64,000 nt of DNA, taken from the NCBI GenBank assembly GCA_963402885.1, contig OY727096.1, positions 8,007,501 through 8,071,500 of the forward strand, in the 5' to 3' direction. The translations under genes and the position numbers were made by a program. Shown piece by piece: positions 36,901 through 45,506 of this stretch. The stretch comes from Antedon bifida. Its lineage: Eukaryota; Echinodermata; Crinoidea; Comatulida; Antedonidae. Numbering within the stretch: position 1 is the first letter of the stretch; every line of letters starts with the position of its first letter. A model generated the notes under the pieces. The model worked only from the letters and a program-made list of their open reading frames with translations. It had not been told where the DNA came from and did not search any database.

Positions 36901-39900
36901 GGAGAATAACTTATTTCTCATGTACCTGTATTACTCTATATATTTGCATAAACAGTCCAATGCCACCCGATACATTTACAGTATCATGTCTAGTGACAAT
37001 AGTAATAATTATCGCATAATATACAGTCTAGGATAATTGATACACAATCATTACACCCAACTATTATCTTCATCTCCTTATGCGGAACATCATTTGAATA
37101 ATAGAACAAATCACACATCTACACATAATCAAACATCGTATACTCTATCTCTAACAATATTTCAATCCTCTATCGACTAAAGCCGAAGTATAGTCGTTAT
37201 CTCGGGACCGTTCTATGGCCACCACCAGGTAGGCTTACTTCATCAAGGCTTCTATGAATGGATGACGAGTTGGGAGCAGGAACGCTAGTAGACCAAACCC
37301 AGTACCGCTTTGATTACAATCACGACGTCTATATATTTGCATAAACAGTTCAATGCCACCCGATACATTTACAGTATCATGTCTAGTGACAATAAAAGGC
37401 TTGCAGTATCGTGTCTGCTGACAGCTAACCTGTACAGTTCTCAATTGTTTTTTATAAAGAGTTCAGTTTTAGAGGTTAGAAGTTAAGTTATTTCTGAATG
37501 CTGTCTGCTTTCACACTTTGTATTTTTCGCATGACATGACACCGTACAACAATCAGTTGATCCTACAGGACTTTCTGAAAACCAAAATCTTTCTCACAAC
37601 CCTTTTACTAGTAATTCTTTAAACTAAACATGTGACAAATTTTGTGTTTTTACACATTCTGAAAATCAGATCATATCATATGACTATGCAATAAAATAAA
37701 ATTGAAGGTTATTTTTACCATATTACTACCAGATATTTTACCTCTCCTTTCTAGTGTTTTCTATTATTTATGATAATTAATGGAAGCATCCAGGTCCATA
37801 CAAAAAATGTATAGATTGTTTAAAGAACTTTTAGATATTCTCAACACAAGATACAGAAATTCCAAACCCCAACTTTCTTTAATACTGTATTTTAAAAGTT
37901 CTTTTCTTGGCTCTTACTAAAATTTCCTTCCAAAAAGGGAAGAAATAATGATGTCATTTCTATTTTTAAACTCAGTTTATTCCTTTTTTTATTTCTGTCT
38001 TTTTAATCGGAAAAAACATTTTTCTAAAAACGTGTATATGAGGAAATTTTGAATTGCAACAGAATCGCTGACTCTTCAGAAGGTCACTGAGCGCAAACAT
38101 ACAGACTACTCTCTGTTGATATTAATGGTGACTTCATTGCACAACCAACCACAGACTCACTAAATGAGAAACTGGTTTTATTTTTAGTAAAAATTAGGCT
38201 ACAATGACATGATATGAATAAAAGTAAAACCGGTTTAAAAAACCAGTGGGATATGATGTTTAGAATCCTCTTTAGTAAATTGAGTTAAAGATGTATTGTC
38301 CCCCACAAAACGGCAACATTCCACCTAAAAAAGATGAACAAAAGCAAACTGAATAGCCCATTTTTTTTAATAAAGTTATTCACTTCTGCAAACAATTTTA
38401 CTTTAAAAGACAAAGTAAAATGGTAAAATTTAATTTTTTTTTTCTTATTAAAATATTTATTTTTTTTTATTAAGGTTTATACAGTAAAAAAAACATGCAG
38501 CCTGCAAAGGCTGAAATTGTTGATTTACAAAAAAATATAAGTTAGTCAAACTCAGGGTTTGCTCAAGTTTGCAATATTAGTGGTTCAATTAGTTGATTGT
38601 GTAGTCACTGTGATTTTTTGTTACTCTTAATTATACATTTTAGTTCACACTATATTCACTAAATCTAAATTACATCATATGAATATGTGAAATATAGTTT
38701 TTATGTTTATATTATCCAGGATTATTCAGGATATTTTTAAGACAGTTAGGAAACATGGGTAAACACCTTTTTTGGCAGAAAGGAAATTTTTCATTGAAAA
38801 ACCAGACATTATATATTGATATAACTTATAAAGTTGTGGTTTTTTCAAATATAGGAAGTTATTGAACAGGAAGATGGCACAGGGAAGATCCAATAACAAC
38901 AGCTAAATTGTTATGAAACATTAATAAGGAAATGATCCTTAATATTGTTCCACCTTTCCACTATGATCCTACAAAATCACCACAACCACAATGATCTCAT
39001 CCTAATCTTGTTGCATGACATACAAATTAATACAATGTTTGAATGACTTTTATTCTTGAAGTTAAGCACTTATTTAATGAAAGTAATTTACGCAAATTGC
39101 TTGTTTAAGTACTTTTAGGAAAGAAAAATAATACAAATAATACACCATTTGCTAGGTATAATACAAAAAAAACTGAAATTAGCTATTTACAAAAAAACTA
39201 AATTATGGACGATTACTTGAAAAACTGTGGATACGTACCATGCAAACCAAAAAACATACACATTACATAATAAATAATTATAATTTTTAATTTAAGTATT
39301 TTTAGATATATTTATTACCTTGACAAGTGCTGAGTGTAGATACAAATTATGAGGCATAATGATAGCCCCAATGACTGAAATTAGCTATTTACAAAAAAAC
39401 TAAATTATGGACGATTACTTGAAAAACTGTGGATATGTACCATGCAAACCAAAAAACATACACATTACATAATAAATAATTATAATTTTTAATTTAAGTA
39501 TTTTTAGATATATTTATTACCTTGACAAGTGCTGAGTGTAGATACAAATTATGAGGCATAATGATAGCCCCAATGATGCCTACAGCTTGTAATACGGCTT
39601 GTTTATTTCCTTTACAGGCACTGCATCCTGGGATAAATAGGCCACGTAATAGCTCTACTTGATCTGGCTTAACAACTATATACTAAAACAAAATATGAAT
39701 TTATTATTAAAAACAATACCATACTTTTTATGAACAGATTGATGGCTTTATCGCCAGAAAAGCAGGGATAAACATGGTACTGTGGCAAAACATAGTACCG
39801 TGTACTTATTTGTACAATACTGTATAAAACCTTGTAAATTGCCTAAGGAAGCTACAGTATGCTTTCAATTTTGGAATAATTTAATAAAACAATATTTAAA

Positions 39901-41287
39901 AAACATTGTACTGAATGCAACCAGTGGCGTAACGGCTATGCATGCTCACTGGCTAAATCCAGTGGCCCAGAGGTTACAGGGGCCTCTCAGCAGGCCCCAA
40001 AGGAGGCATTATAATATGTCAAAAAAGGCTAAAAATGTCCGGGGCCTCCAGTGTTGGAGGGCTACTTAGGGTTCTAAACCTCATGGGGCCTTAGGCCTCT
40101 GCGGTAAGCCACTGAATGCAACTATAGCAATATTACCTACCTCATAAGTGAATGTGACTGCCATAGTAAGAATCAGCATCGCAAAGAATGCCTCAAGTTT
40201 ACGCAAACCTAAAACAAATTTGTTTTCATTTTATATCTCAAGCAAAATACCAATAATAGTTTTTGTTTCTTTAGGCCTACAGATATTTAACCGGTTCCTG
40301 ATCTCTTAAGTAACTTTAGGCAATTGCAATGCTTATATGAATACGATTCCTATCCGCCCCTATTTTCTATTCGGCCTCTGGCTTCGTGGAATATGGAACC
40401 AATAGATATTTTCCATATTTTCGTAAAAAAACGTAATAATGCCGTAACACGTTGTTTTCATCATTGATTTATCACAGACTATATAGTATAACAATAATTA
40501 CAGGCCTTAATTAATTTGCATGCATTTTGTTTATACTCACCATATTTATCTAAAAACAGAAATACAAAAGTGTCGGTGATAGTAATTAAAACTCCTGCAT
40601 ACAATGGAATTCTGTAATAAAACAATCAGTTTCTTTTATTGTAAAGGTTTATAAAAGGTTTGCAAAAATGTTAGGTTTATGGAAAAGAAGTAGATCTGCA
40701 GTACCGGGCATACAATTTAACGACTATAATAAAATTAGTGTTGTCGAATCAAGTGGCCAAAAAGTTAAGACAGATAACAAAATATTCCTAAGATAGTTGG
40801 GCAATCTAGATACAGTACCAAGAATCGGATGCCAGTTCCATTAATTTGTTATGGAAACCACAAAAAAAGAAAACCAGAAAAAAAGGATTAACTATTTTTT
40901 ATTATCATTTATTTTCATTGAGATATCTACTCCTGTCTATGCACACTTTCCAGATCCAATCGTAACAAAAAGATATTGATAACCGCCATAAATTATACGG
41001 TGACTATTAAATTCTACAAAAGAATTACAATCATGCAATTATGTTATCATTTTTACTTACTTTCCATTGGATAATAAGAAGAATGCAATCGCCGTGCCGA
41101 TGACCTCTTGCATGTCGGAGCCAATAATAGCAACTTCGACCATTAACCAGAGAATGATGCGTGGCACAAGAGGATATTCACGGTAACAGATCTCAGCCAG
41201 ATGCATTCCTGTGACAACCCCTAACCTTGCCGACAATCTTTGTAGTAACAGACCAAGAATTGTAGCAAACATTAACACCCATAATAA
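30825..41287 (-). CDS. SLC11/NRAMP divalent-metal transporter (DMT1-like), N-terminal exon(s) not found
   Basis: Seen: 12 exons join in one frame (30825..30908, 31716..31766, 32123..32279, 32653..32726, 33353..33502, 33951..34070, 35131..35220, 35797..35964, 39521..39682, 40141..40208, 40541..40611, 41061..41287), giving 473 residues and a stop. The protein starts inside TM2 with [17 protein letters not shown], followed by [13 protein letters not shown]. The TM6 metal-site motif is intact ([17 protein letters not shown]), as is the [12 protein letters not shown] loop. It ends in a hydrophilic tail with PPYEIES. Known: SLC11 proteins use proton coupling to move Fe2+, Mn2+ and similar ions across endosomal, lysosomal or plasma membranes. 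Vertebrate NRAMP1 also starves phagocytosed microbes of metals. The TM1 block (DPGN) should end just before LLWVL in an upstream exon. None was seen between 41288 and 64000, so the Ig gene array may sit inside an NRAMP intron, or the gene may be truncated. Confidence 0.93.
30909..31715. other. NRAMP last intron
   Basis: Contains a LINE-type 3' end (31235-31340) and a 25-bp tandem duplication at about 31046-31094. The rest is unremarkable. Confidence 0.5.
31235..31340 (+). mobile_element. LINE 3' tail fragment
   Basis: Reads CGAGGGCCCTAAATGATCAG, later GGCTACCCTCAGTAAAGATGG and then AATAAATAAATAG. A parallel sequence lies at 45055-45150. The order 'GATCAG ... TACCCTC-GTAAA ... (AATA)n' is a typical LINE 3' end. 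Confidence 0.5.
31716..31766 (-). CDS. NRAMP exon: penultimate, short
   Basis: 17 codons in phase 0, [17 protein letters not shown], placed between clean AG and GT sites. The family is variable here, so this exon rests mainly on splice sites and phase. Confidence 0.75.
31767..32122. other. NRAMP intron, purine-rich
   Basis: On the plus strand it is a strongly purine-rich run (GAGAAAG, GGAAGAG repeats, 31800-32090), so the transcript strand is a long pyrimidine tract leading to the next exon's acceptor. No gene. Confidence 0.6.
32123..32279 (-). CDS. NRAMP exon: TM11-TM12
   Basis: Encodes [20 protein letters not shown], then the [16 protein letters not shown] helix. An apparent longer reading frame continues into intron sequence and is not coding. 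Confidence 0.9.
32280..32652. other. NRAMP intron
   Basis: Nothing supportable seen. Confidence 0.5.
32653..32726 (-). CDS. NRAMP exon: LPFALIP block, TM10
   Basis: Encodes [20 protein letters not shown] and FQNG. LPFA-x-IP-x-L-x-FTS is conserved. It ends in phase 2. Confidence 0.93.
32727..33352. other. NRAMP intron with possible LINE scrap
   Basis: Less AT-rich than its neighbours. At about 32970-33020 the plus strand reads [15 protein letters not shown], which resembles the YLG motif of reverse transcriptases. That is too short to call with confidence. Confidence 0.35.
33353..33502 (-). CDS. NRAMP exon: TM9
   Basis: Encodes [20 protein letters not shown], then [12 protein letters not shown] and [20 protein letters not shown]-x-PT is highly conserved in SLC11. 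Confidence 0.94.
33503..33950. other. NRAMP intron with 13-bp AT minisatellite
   Basis: Apart from the TATAATTAT repeat at 33680-33742, nothing is seen. Confidence 0.6.
33680..33742. repeat. AT-only tandem repeat, 13-bp period
   Basis: The unit ATAATTATTATAT is repeated about four to five times without interruption. Confidence 0.85.
33951..34070 (-). CDS. NRAMP exon: TM8 and [12 protein letters not shown]
   Basis: Encodes [19 protein letters not shown], then [18 protein letters not shown] and [16 protein letters not shown] is the family's consensus transport signature. Confidence 0.95.
34071..35130. other. NRAMP intron, half made of a DNA transposon
   Basis: A non-autonomous element occupies 34541-35096. 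The left half is low-complexity. Confidence 0.6.
34541..35096. mobile_element. Non-autonomous DNA transposon with CATTCCCTAC ends
   Basis: The left end CATTCCCTACGTTTTTT is mirrored by GTAGGGAATG at 35085-35094, and again at 35105-35114. The first 75 bp recur at 53441-53515, so this is a family. No transposase frame is present. Confidence 0.6.
35131..35220 (-). CDS. NRAMP exon: extracytoplasmic loop
   Basis: Encodes [20 protein letters not shown] and ends DIDIYKG. DIYKG(G) is the conserved end of this variable loop. Confidence 0.9.
35221..35796. other. NRAMP intron
   Basis: Low-complexity AT sequence; nothing supportable seen. Confidence 0.5.
35797..35964 (-). CDS. NRAMP exon: SREIDR and TM7
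   Basis: Encodes [19 protein letters not shown], then [19 protein letters not shown], then an Asn-rich extracytoplasmic loop with HSDNNKT (one N-glycosylation sequon). Confidence 0.93.
36205..36330 (+). repeat. Dispersed repeat, copy 2 (partner at 1795-1935)
   Basis: Matches copy 1 over TTTTACTTTATC...CTGATTTAG, CTCCATTGAGATCCAGCC and TGATACCCACAACATTGTC. Confidence 0.6.
36935..37394. repeat. 67-bp direct repeat pair flanking a 326-bp block
   Basis: TCTATATATTTGCATAAACA and the following bases up to CTAGTGACAATA occur at 36935-37001 and 37328-37394 with one visible difference. The pair could be long terminal copies of an element or a simple duplication. No open frame was identified between them. 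Confidence 0.7.
39172..39575. repeat. 202-bp tandem duplication across an NRAMP splice donor
   Basis: 39172-39373 and 39374-39575 are virtually identical (one visible change, TACGTACC to TATGTACC). Each copy contains the end of the TM6 exon, the donor AAG|GTAATA and 147 bp of intron. The junction places GCTAATTTCAG directly before the extra exon piece. Confidence 0.95.
39319..39374 (-). pseudogene. Duplicated 56-bp partial NRAMP exon, possible cryptic or poison exon
   Basis: A copy of the coding end ([18 protein letters not shown]) with its own donor. A new acceptor at the duplication junction is preceded by GTTTTTTTGTAAATAGC, a good polypyrimidine and branch context. Splicing it in after the phase-0 TM6 exon adds 56 nt, shifts the frame, and meets a stop early in the next exon. 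Whether it is ever used is unknown. Confidence 0.6.
39521..39682 (-). CDS. NRAMP exon: TM6 with MPH metal-binding motif
   Basis: 54 codons, phase 0-0, from [16 protein letters not shown] to [15 protein letters not shown]. The Met of MPH is a metal ligand in the SLC11 family. The 3' part of this exon and its donor are duplicated 202 bp downstream. Confidence 0.94.
39683..40140. other. NRAMP intron containing a hAT MITE
   Basis: The element at 39922-40114 fills almost half of the intron. Nothing else is seen. Confidence 0.65.
39922..40114. mobile_element. hAT-type MITE with 8-bp target duplication
   Basis: Starts CAGTGGCGTAACGG and ends GCGGTAAGCCACTG. It is flanked on both sides by AATGCAAC (39914-39921 and 40115-40122). 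An 8-bp duplication and CAGTGGCGTA-like ends are characteristic of hAT elements. It is much less AT-rich than its host. Intact target duplications argue for a relatively young insertion. Confidence 0.9.
40141..40208 (-). CDS. NRAMP exon: GLRKLEAFF block
   Basis: Encodes [20 protein letters not shown] followed by TYE. The donor is GAG|GTAGG; a hAT-like MITE lies 26 bp beyond the donor. Confidence 0.92.
40209..40540. other. NRAMP intron
   Basis: Nothing supportable seen. Confidence 0.5.
40541..40611 (-). CDS. NRAMP exon: TM4 start
   Basis: Encodes [20 protein letters not shown] and DKY, equal to the family's IPLWGGVLITIADTFVFLF block. Confidence 0.93.
40612..41060. other. NRAMP intron
   Basis: Nothing supportable seen. 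Confidence 0.5.
41061..41287 (-). CDS. NRAMP exon: TM2-TM3
   Basis: The acceptor TTTTTCAG precedes LLWVL in phase 0. Encodes [20 protein letters not shown] and [19 protein letters not shown]. It ends in phase 2 at GGAAA|GTAAG. The Met codons upstream of 41287 are intron sequence. Confidence 0.93.
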
Positions 41288-41413
41288 CTGAAAAACAAAA
41301 TATAAGGCGTTCATAATAGCAAACATCTTTAAATTAAAGAAAATAGAACACTTCAGTTTAAACTTTGACGTATATATGTTGAAGTATTACATATATTATA
41401 CAGATATTGCTAA

Positions 41414-41490
41414 GGGAATATTTTTCATGAGGGACTATATTTCACTGAAGCAAAGCCGAGAGAAAATATAGTCCCACAAGAAAAATATCA
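41414..41490. repeat. Foldback inverted repeat
   Basis: The left arm GGAATATTTTTCATGAGGGA, then CTATATTTC, is mirrored by GAAAATATAGTCCCACAAG followed by AAAAATATCA. The loop is about 18 nt with AGCAAAGCCGAG. It may be a short foldback transposon. Confidence 0.75.
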
Positions 41491-41554
41491 TTCAAGGGGA
41501 TCTTAAATGTTATATTTCACTAATTTAAAAGGAGATATCGGTTTATATTACATA

Positions 41555-41605
41555 GGCAATGTATACGTGAACGTGATTTGTTGAAACTGCATCACATGAA
41601 TACTG
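41555..41605 (+). repeat. Dispersed repeat shared with Ig-cluster spacers
   Basis: GTGAACGTGATTTGTTGAAA, then CTGCATCACATGA, recurs at 48613-48646 and 56168-56200 as GTGAACGTGATTAGTCGAAA with the same continuation. Confidence 0.7.
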
Positions 41606-41906
41606 CTGTATTTTCACATTACACAATCCAATATTTCTGTATTTAATTCATTCTATTTCTTGGTAACAGGTACAATTAATAATTTCACAATTGTTGTCAT
41701 TTTCTGGTACATTCCATCTATGACACAGTAAACCTATTGTTAGATGAATCAATATTGGAACAGGATTTAGGAAATATGTCATAGAAGTACAGAATAAATT
41801 GAGACAATTTTTTGTTTGTTTTAATTATTGCTGTCTGAAGCTCGCACTGACAACTTCTTCTTTTCATATGTAAACATTCAAGAAGTTTAAATTGATTTAA
41901 TAAGAA

Positions 41907-43364
41907 ATGATGGCATTACAAAATCTTTGCCTTATGACATGTTTACTAATTATCAGAGCAACTGCAGTAGAAAAAGATGTTGAATTTGATTACGTTTATG
42001 AAACCAATGGGTCAACTCCGTTCATCATCAGTATCGTAAAGTCAACTAAAATGTACAATGGTACACTTACTGATCATCGGTATATATTCGGTGATAAGGG
42101 AGTACTCACAAGCTACCCTGTCGAAAAGTCAACAACAGTCAACTGCCAACATTTTATATGTTACGAACCACTAGATGTAGGAATATACACATGTCAAGAT
42201 GAAGATAACAAGTCTTTTGTGATTCCTTCAGGTGGTGTTACTCAGAAACAAATAACAGATTATTCTCCGTTGAAAATTGTTTGTGAAGATTTAGTAGATT
42301 ATATCATAGAGGGTGAGGAAATAGCAACTGAATGCAGGGTGAAATGTATAGGAGGAACGGCCAATGGTTACAAAATAACAATTGGATGGATCCAAGGAAA
42401 ACATGACATTATACAGTCTTTCGATTTAAAGCATAATATGAATTTCAATCAAACGCTTAAAGGCTACCACGGTGGAGATGGAATATTCTTTTATTGCCTT
42501 AACATCTACGACACACACAAATGCTATACATTGACTCTAAAGGTTTATCCTAAACTGAATTTGAAAATGATGACAATACATGAAAACCGTGAACATTGCT
42601 TTAAATGCCTAGCTACAGGTGGATCTGGTCCAAAGAATTATCAATGGACTTCTGATGTATTATTGGAGACAGGATACAATGGGGAGAATGACGATGAAAG
42701 ATGTTTTAATGACTTAACTACTGGTGAATACACTGTCAAGTGTCTTGTAACTACTGCAGCTCAAAACAAGTCAGGTGAGATCAAATTCACAGTAGCAGAT
42801 GCTGAAAATTCTGATAATGATGTCATCATCATAATATTGATAGTGACAAATTGCTTACTTTTGTTGGTTGTCATGTTATCGCTCTATATAATTCTTATAA
42901 GAATTTTCAGTGAACACTCAAAAAGGAAAAGAAGTCACCAAGACATTATTGAAACTTCAAACAGCAGACAACAAATAGAAGCACAATTTCCAAAAAACAA
43001 AACAAGGAAAGCAGACGCTGACAAGAAACAAGTGAGACCAAAGCAAGCAGGGGACAAGTCCAGACTGAAAGTTAAAAAAATAACTGAAAAATTTGAGTCC
43101 CGCTGTCGAAATGAATGTAATGGGTTGGAGGGAGAGCAACCTTCAACAAGTCAACAGGTAGTGAGATCAAAACCAACAGAATCAAAATTTAAGAAAAAAG
43201 AAAAACTTGCAAACTATGATGAGGTTTTCACAAATGAATGTTACGGTCTCCACTTCAATGCCATCAACGGATTGCAGAAAGTTGAAAAAAAGAAACTAGG
43301 AGATACAGTGGATGAATACGTTACAACTACAAACATTCCCTATTATATGGAATTTACAGAATAA
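41907..43364 (+). CDS. Ig-like type I membrane receptor 1 (family unrecognised)
   Basis: 485 residues in one exon. Residues 1-20 form a signal peptide. Ig-like region 1 ends with DVGIYTCQ (Cys 96). Region 2 (about 122-215) has Cys 143, the core Trp in IGWIQ (161) and GDGIFFYC (197). Region 3 (about 216-296) has HCFKCLATGGSG, Trp 247 and GEYTVKC (279). The membrane helix is about 306-334, followed by the basic stop-transfer SKRKRS. The 150-residue tail is Lys-rich and holds the QPSTS motif and a C-terminal DTVDEYVTTT with YYMEF. The tail end resembles receptor 6 (DTVDDYLTT). The ectodomain is the most divergent of the array. A poly(A) signal AATAAA lies near 43530. Ig folds and surface location are well supported. 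A recognition or immune role is inference from architecture only. Confidence 0.88.
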   Translation: MMALQNLCLMTCLLIIRATAVEKDVEFDYVYETNGSTPFIISIVKSTKMYNGTLTDHRYIFGDKGVLTSYPVEKSTTVNCQHFICYEPLDVGIYTCQDEDNKSFVIPSGGVTQKQITDYSPLKIVCEDLVDYIIEGEEIATECRVKCIGGTANGYKITIGWIQGKHDIIQSFDLKHNMNFNQTLKGYHGGDGIFFYCLNIYDTHKCYTLTLKVYPKLNLKMMTIHENREHCFKCLATGGSGPKNYQWTSDVLLETGYNGENDDERCFNDLTTGEYTVKCLVTTAAQNKSGEIKFTVADAENSDNDVIIIILIVTNCLLLLVVMLSLYIILIRIFSEHSKRKRSHQDIIETSNSRQQIEAQFPKNKTRKADADKKQVRPKQAGDKSRLKVKKITEKFESRCRNECNGLEGEQPSTSQQVVRSKPTESKFKKKEKLANYDEVFTNECYGLHFNAINGLQKVEKKKLGDTVDEYVTTTNIPYYMEFTE

Positions 43365-43841
43365 ATGAACAACAGCAATATTACTATTATTATTATTGTA
43401 AATAATTATTATGAATTGTACCAAAGAATATATCAGAAAGAAAGAGTAACCCACGATCTTTGCATTGGAAATGTGTAATGCTTTTAAAAGAGCATGTGGA
43501 TACCTGCTCTCATCCTCATATAAAGACTAAATAAAAAGCATATTTGCAATTAAATTTTCATGTAAATGTAAATTGTTTTAATAACAATATTGTACATTGA
43601 CTTCTGAAAAAAAAAATTCTTTTTCCCCATGCTAAAAATTAAATTGCAAAAAAAACTTTAAACAAACAGCAGCCTAAAAAAAATCAACCATTGCATTACC
43701 AGCATGTTCTATTCTTTGGCATTGCAGTAAATTAGGTGATCTGCATCCAGACGTATGCGGTGTGCTACAAAATGGGAGACCATTATCATCATTCTTCTGT
43801 TACATTCTTTGATTCTATTATAATGATGCTAAACTAATATC

Positions 43842-44006
43842 GTATATCCTCGGGTATAATCCCACTGCGGGTCTAATCCCTCCTCATTATGACTTATCCC
43901 CACGTATAGTCCCAGTATTGGCGTTTGGTAGTCCCACCCCAAAAGTCGGCCCAATTTTGTGTTCTAGGGGGAGGGAGACATGGGATTATACCAGCAGAGG
44001 ATATAC
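43842..44006. mobile_element. MITE family 4 (about 165 bp)
   Basis: The left end GTATATCCTCGGGTATAATC is mirrored by GATTATACCAGCAGAGGATA followed by TAC. The interior is C/G-rich with several TAATCCC / GGGATTA pieces. Confidence 0.75.
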
Positions 44007-44394
44007 AGTAATAGGCTTGATAATACTCCACAAGATTATTTATTTGTCCTTGGCATTGGCAATTATACATAAAATACATTAAACATAAAATAACATGAAG
44101 TGATGAAAATAGACAAAAGTATGTTTACAAGAATGTTACTTTAATACTTTATAAAATATTCTTAAAACTTTAAAATATTTATAAAATATGTTGTACTATT
44201 GTTTAAATAAAAAATAGACATGGGTAAAAAATGAATTATGATATGTTCTTGTGATCAACATTTATAAATGTAGGGAAACCATTTAATTCAAAAATAAGAA
44301 ATTGTAAGATAGAAATAAAGTTCTGAATAAATTGGAGCTTTAAATATAGATAATATTGTACGTCATTCTTATATAGCGCTTAAAGTCACAAAGT

Positions 44395-44525
44395 CAAATT
44401 TTGTAATAAAAAATGTGCCCATATATGTATAAGATGATGATATATCACTACCATATTTGGGCATATCACTACCATATTTGGGCACATCACATTTTTTTAT
44501 GTTTGATAGTATAGATAGAGCTTAA
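44395..44525. mobile_element. MITE family 1, copy 5 (left end decayed)
   Basis: The right terminus GATAGTATAGATAGAGCTTA is recognisable and the left is eroded. Two CArG boxes CCATATTTGG lie at 44451-44460 and 44472-44481. Confidence 0.75.
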
Positions 44526-45054
44526 TGCAAGATGAAGTATATGGGTACATATAATGTGTAGGATATAGATTATCATAATTGAGCTAGTGGAAAAGTGTCA
44601 TTTGATTTAGATTGAAAATATAAATAGAATCAATGAATCAATGCTTTATATATCAACCTGATGAGGTAGCATGGTATAGAAAGGGGGGTGAAGGAGAACA
44701 ACAAGAAATTACCTCATGAATATTATTATAAAATATCTATCTATATGCATGTAAAAGGATAAAAGCAGAAACTAAGAAATTATTGGCACAAATTTTAAAA
44801 AAAGCATATGAAGATTATATTGTTTTTGTTTTTTTTTTTCTTCCTTTCAACTATTGCTCACATTTTACTCTTTCAAATTTACTCAAGAACCATCTTCTTG
44901 TTCCTATTTCCTATCTTTTCTTCTGAGATGGCCAATATAATTTTATTTTATTCATTCAATTTTTTTATTCTAATTTTGTTGTGCCTTATTTTATTTTGTA
45001 TCTTTACAAATACTATTTTTTTTTAAATTTAATTGTTATTTTTACATGTTTATG

Positions 45055-45150
45055 TCTCGTCATATTGTATTTTTGTGAAGATCCTTAATGATCAGCTTCG
45101 GCTGGATGGACCACCCTCGTAAAAATTGTTGAAATAAAATAAATAAGTTT
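45055..45150 (+). mobile_element. LINE 3' tail fragment, second copy
   Basis: Reads GAAGATCCTTAATGATCAGC, then GGATGGACCACCCTCGTAAA and AAATAAAATAAATAAG. It is parallel to 31235-31340. Confidence 0.5.
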
Positions 45151-45363
45151 CAATGTGTATTTTTCTGTTTCTAGTCTTTGTTTAGACCAAGTTCAACTGC
45201 GCCACAATTTGATTGCGATACATCAATGTATTTTATTTATACAAAAAAATGTTGATGACAACAGTGATGATGACGATAGTGACGATGATGATGTTAAACT
45301 TATAATTTTAAACTTTGTACTTTGGAATATTAATAGACATATTACACACCTTTTTTCTGATTA

Positions 45364-45416
45364 GTTCCTTATTGCAGAGAATTTTTATTTCATATCTTAT
45401 TTCCTTTAATTGCAAA
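45364..45416 (+). promoter_or_regulatory. Upstream TTCCTTATTGCA elements of receptor 2
   Basis: GTTCCTTATTGCAGAG (45364) and TTATTTCCTTTAATTGCAAA (45397-45416) resemble the exact ATTTCCTTATTGCAAA found upstream of receptors 3, 5 and 6. They lie 90-145 bp before the start codon. Confidence 0.4.
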
Positions 45417-45506
45417 TTTAGTATTAATAACTGTATTTCCTATTTCCTATTATAAACATTATCCGCCTCAGTTTTATACTGTAAATATCAAAAGCAAGTA
45501 ATAATA

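Larger units (their letters stand above)
35965..39520. other. NRAMP intron (3.6 kb)
   Basis: Contains the second copy of a dispersed repeat (36205-36330), a 67-bp direct repeat pair (36935-37001 and 37328-37394), and the downstream half of the 202-bp tandem duplication. A less AT-rich block between the direct repeats (about 37150-37330) has no identity I can support. Confidence 0.6.
41288..41906. other. Region between NRAMP exon and first Ig gene
   Basis: Transcription diverges from here. It contains a foldback repeat (41414-41490) and a dispersed repeat (41555-41605). No NRAMP TM1 exon (DPGN coding) was seen on the minus strand, and no TATA box was recognised for the plus-strand gene. Confidence 0.6.
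43365..45506. other. Spacer between Ig receptors 1 and 2
   Basis: Contains a foldback MITE (43842-44006), MITE family 1 copy 5 (44395-44525), a T-rich stretch (44800-45020) and a LINE tail (45055-45150). The promoter of receptor 2 should lie in the last 200 bp. Confidence 0.6.

Noticed and set aside
41057-41326. Starting NRAMP at the Met of [10 protein letters not shown]
   Set aside because: Those residues lie in the intron before the TTTTTCAG acceptor at 41288. Family alignment begins at LLWVL, and TM1 would be missing.
44808-45026. 72-residue hydrophobic open frame
   Set aside because: T-rich low-complexity DNA translated as Phe/Leu/Ile; no evidence of a gene.
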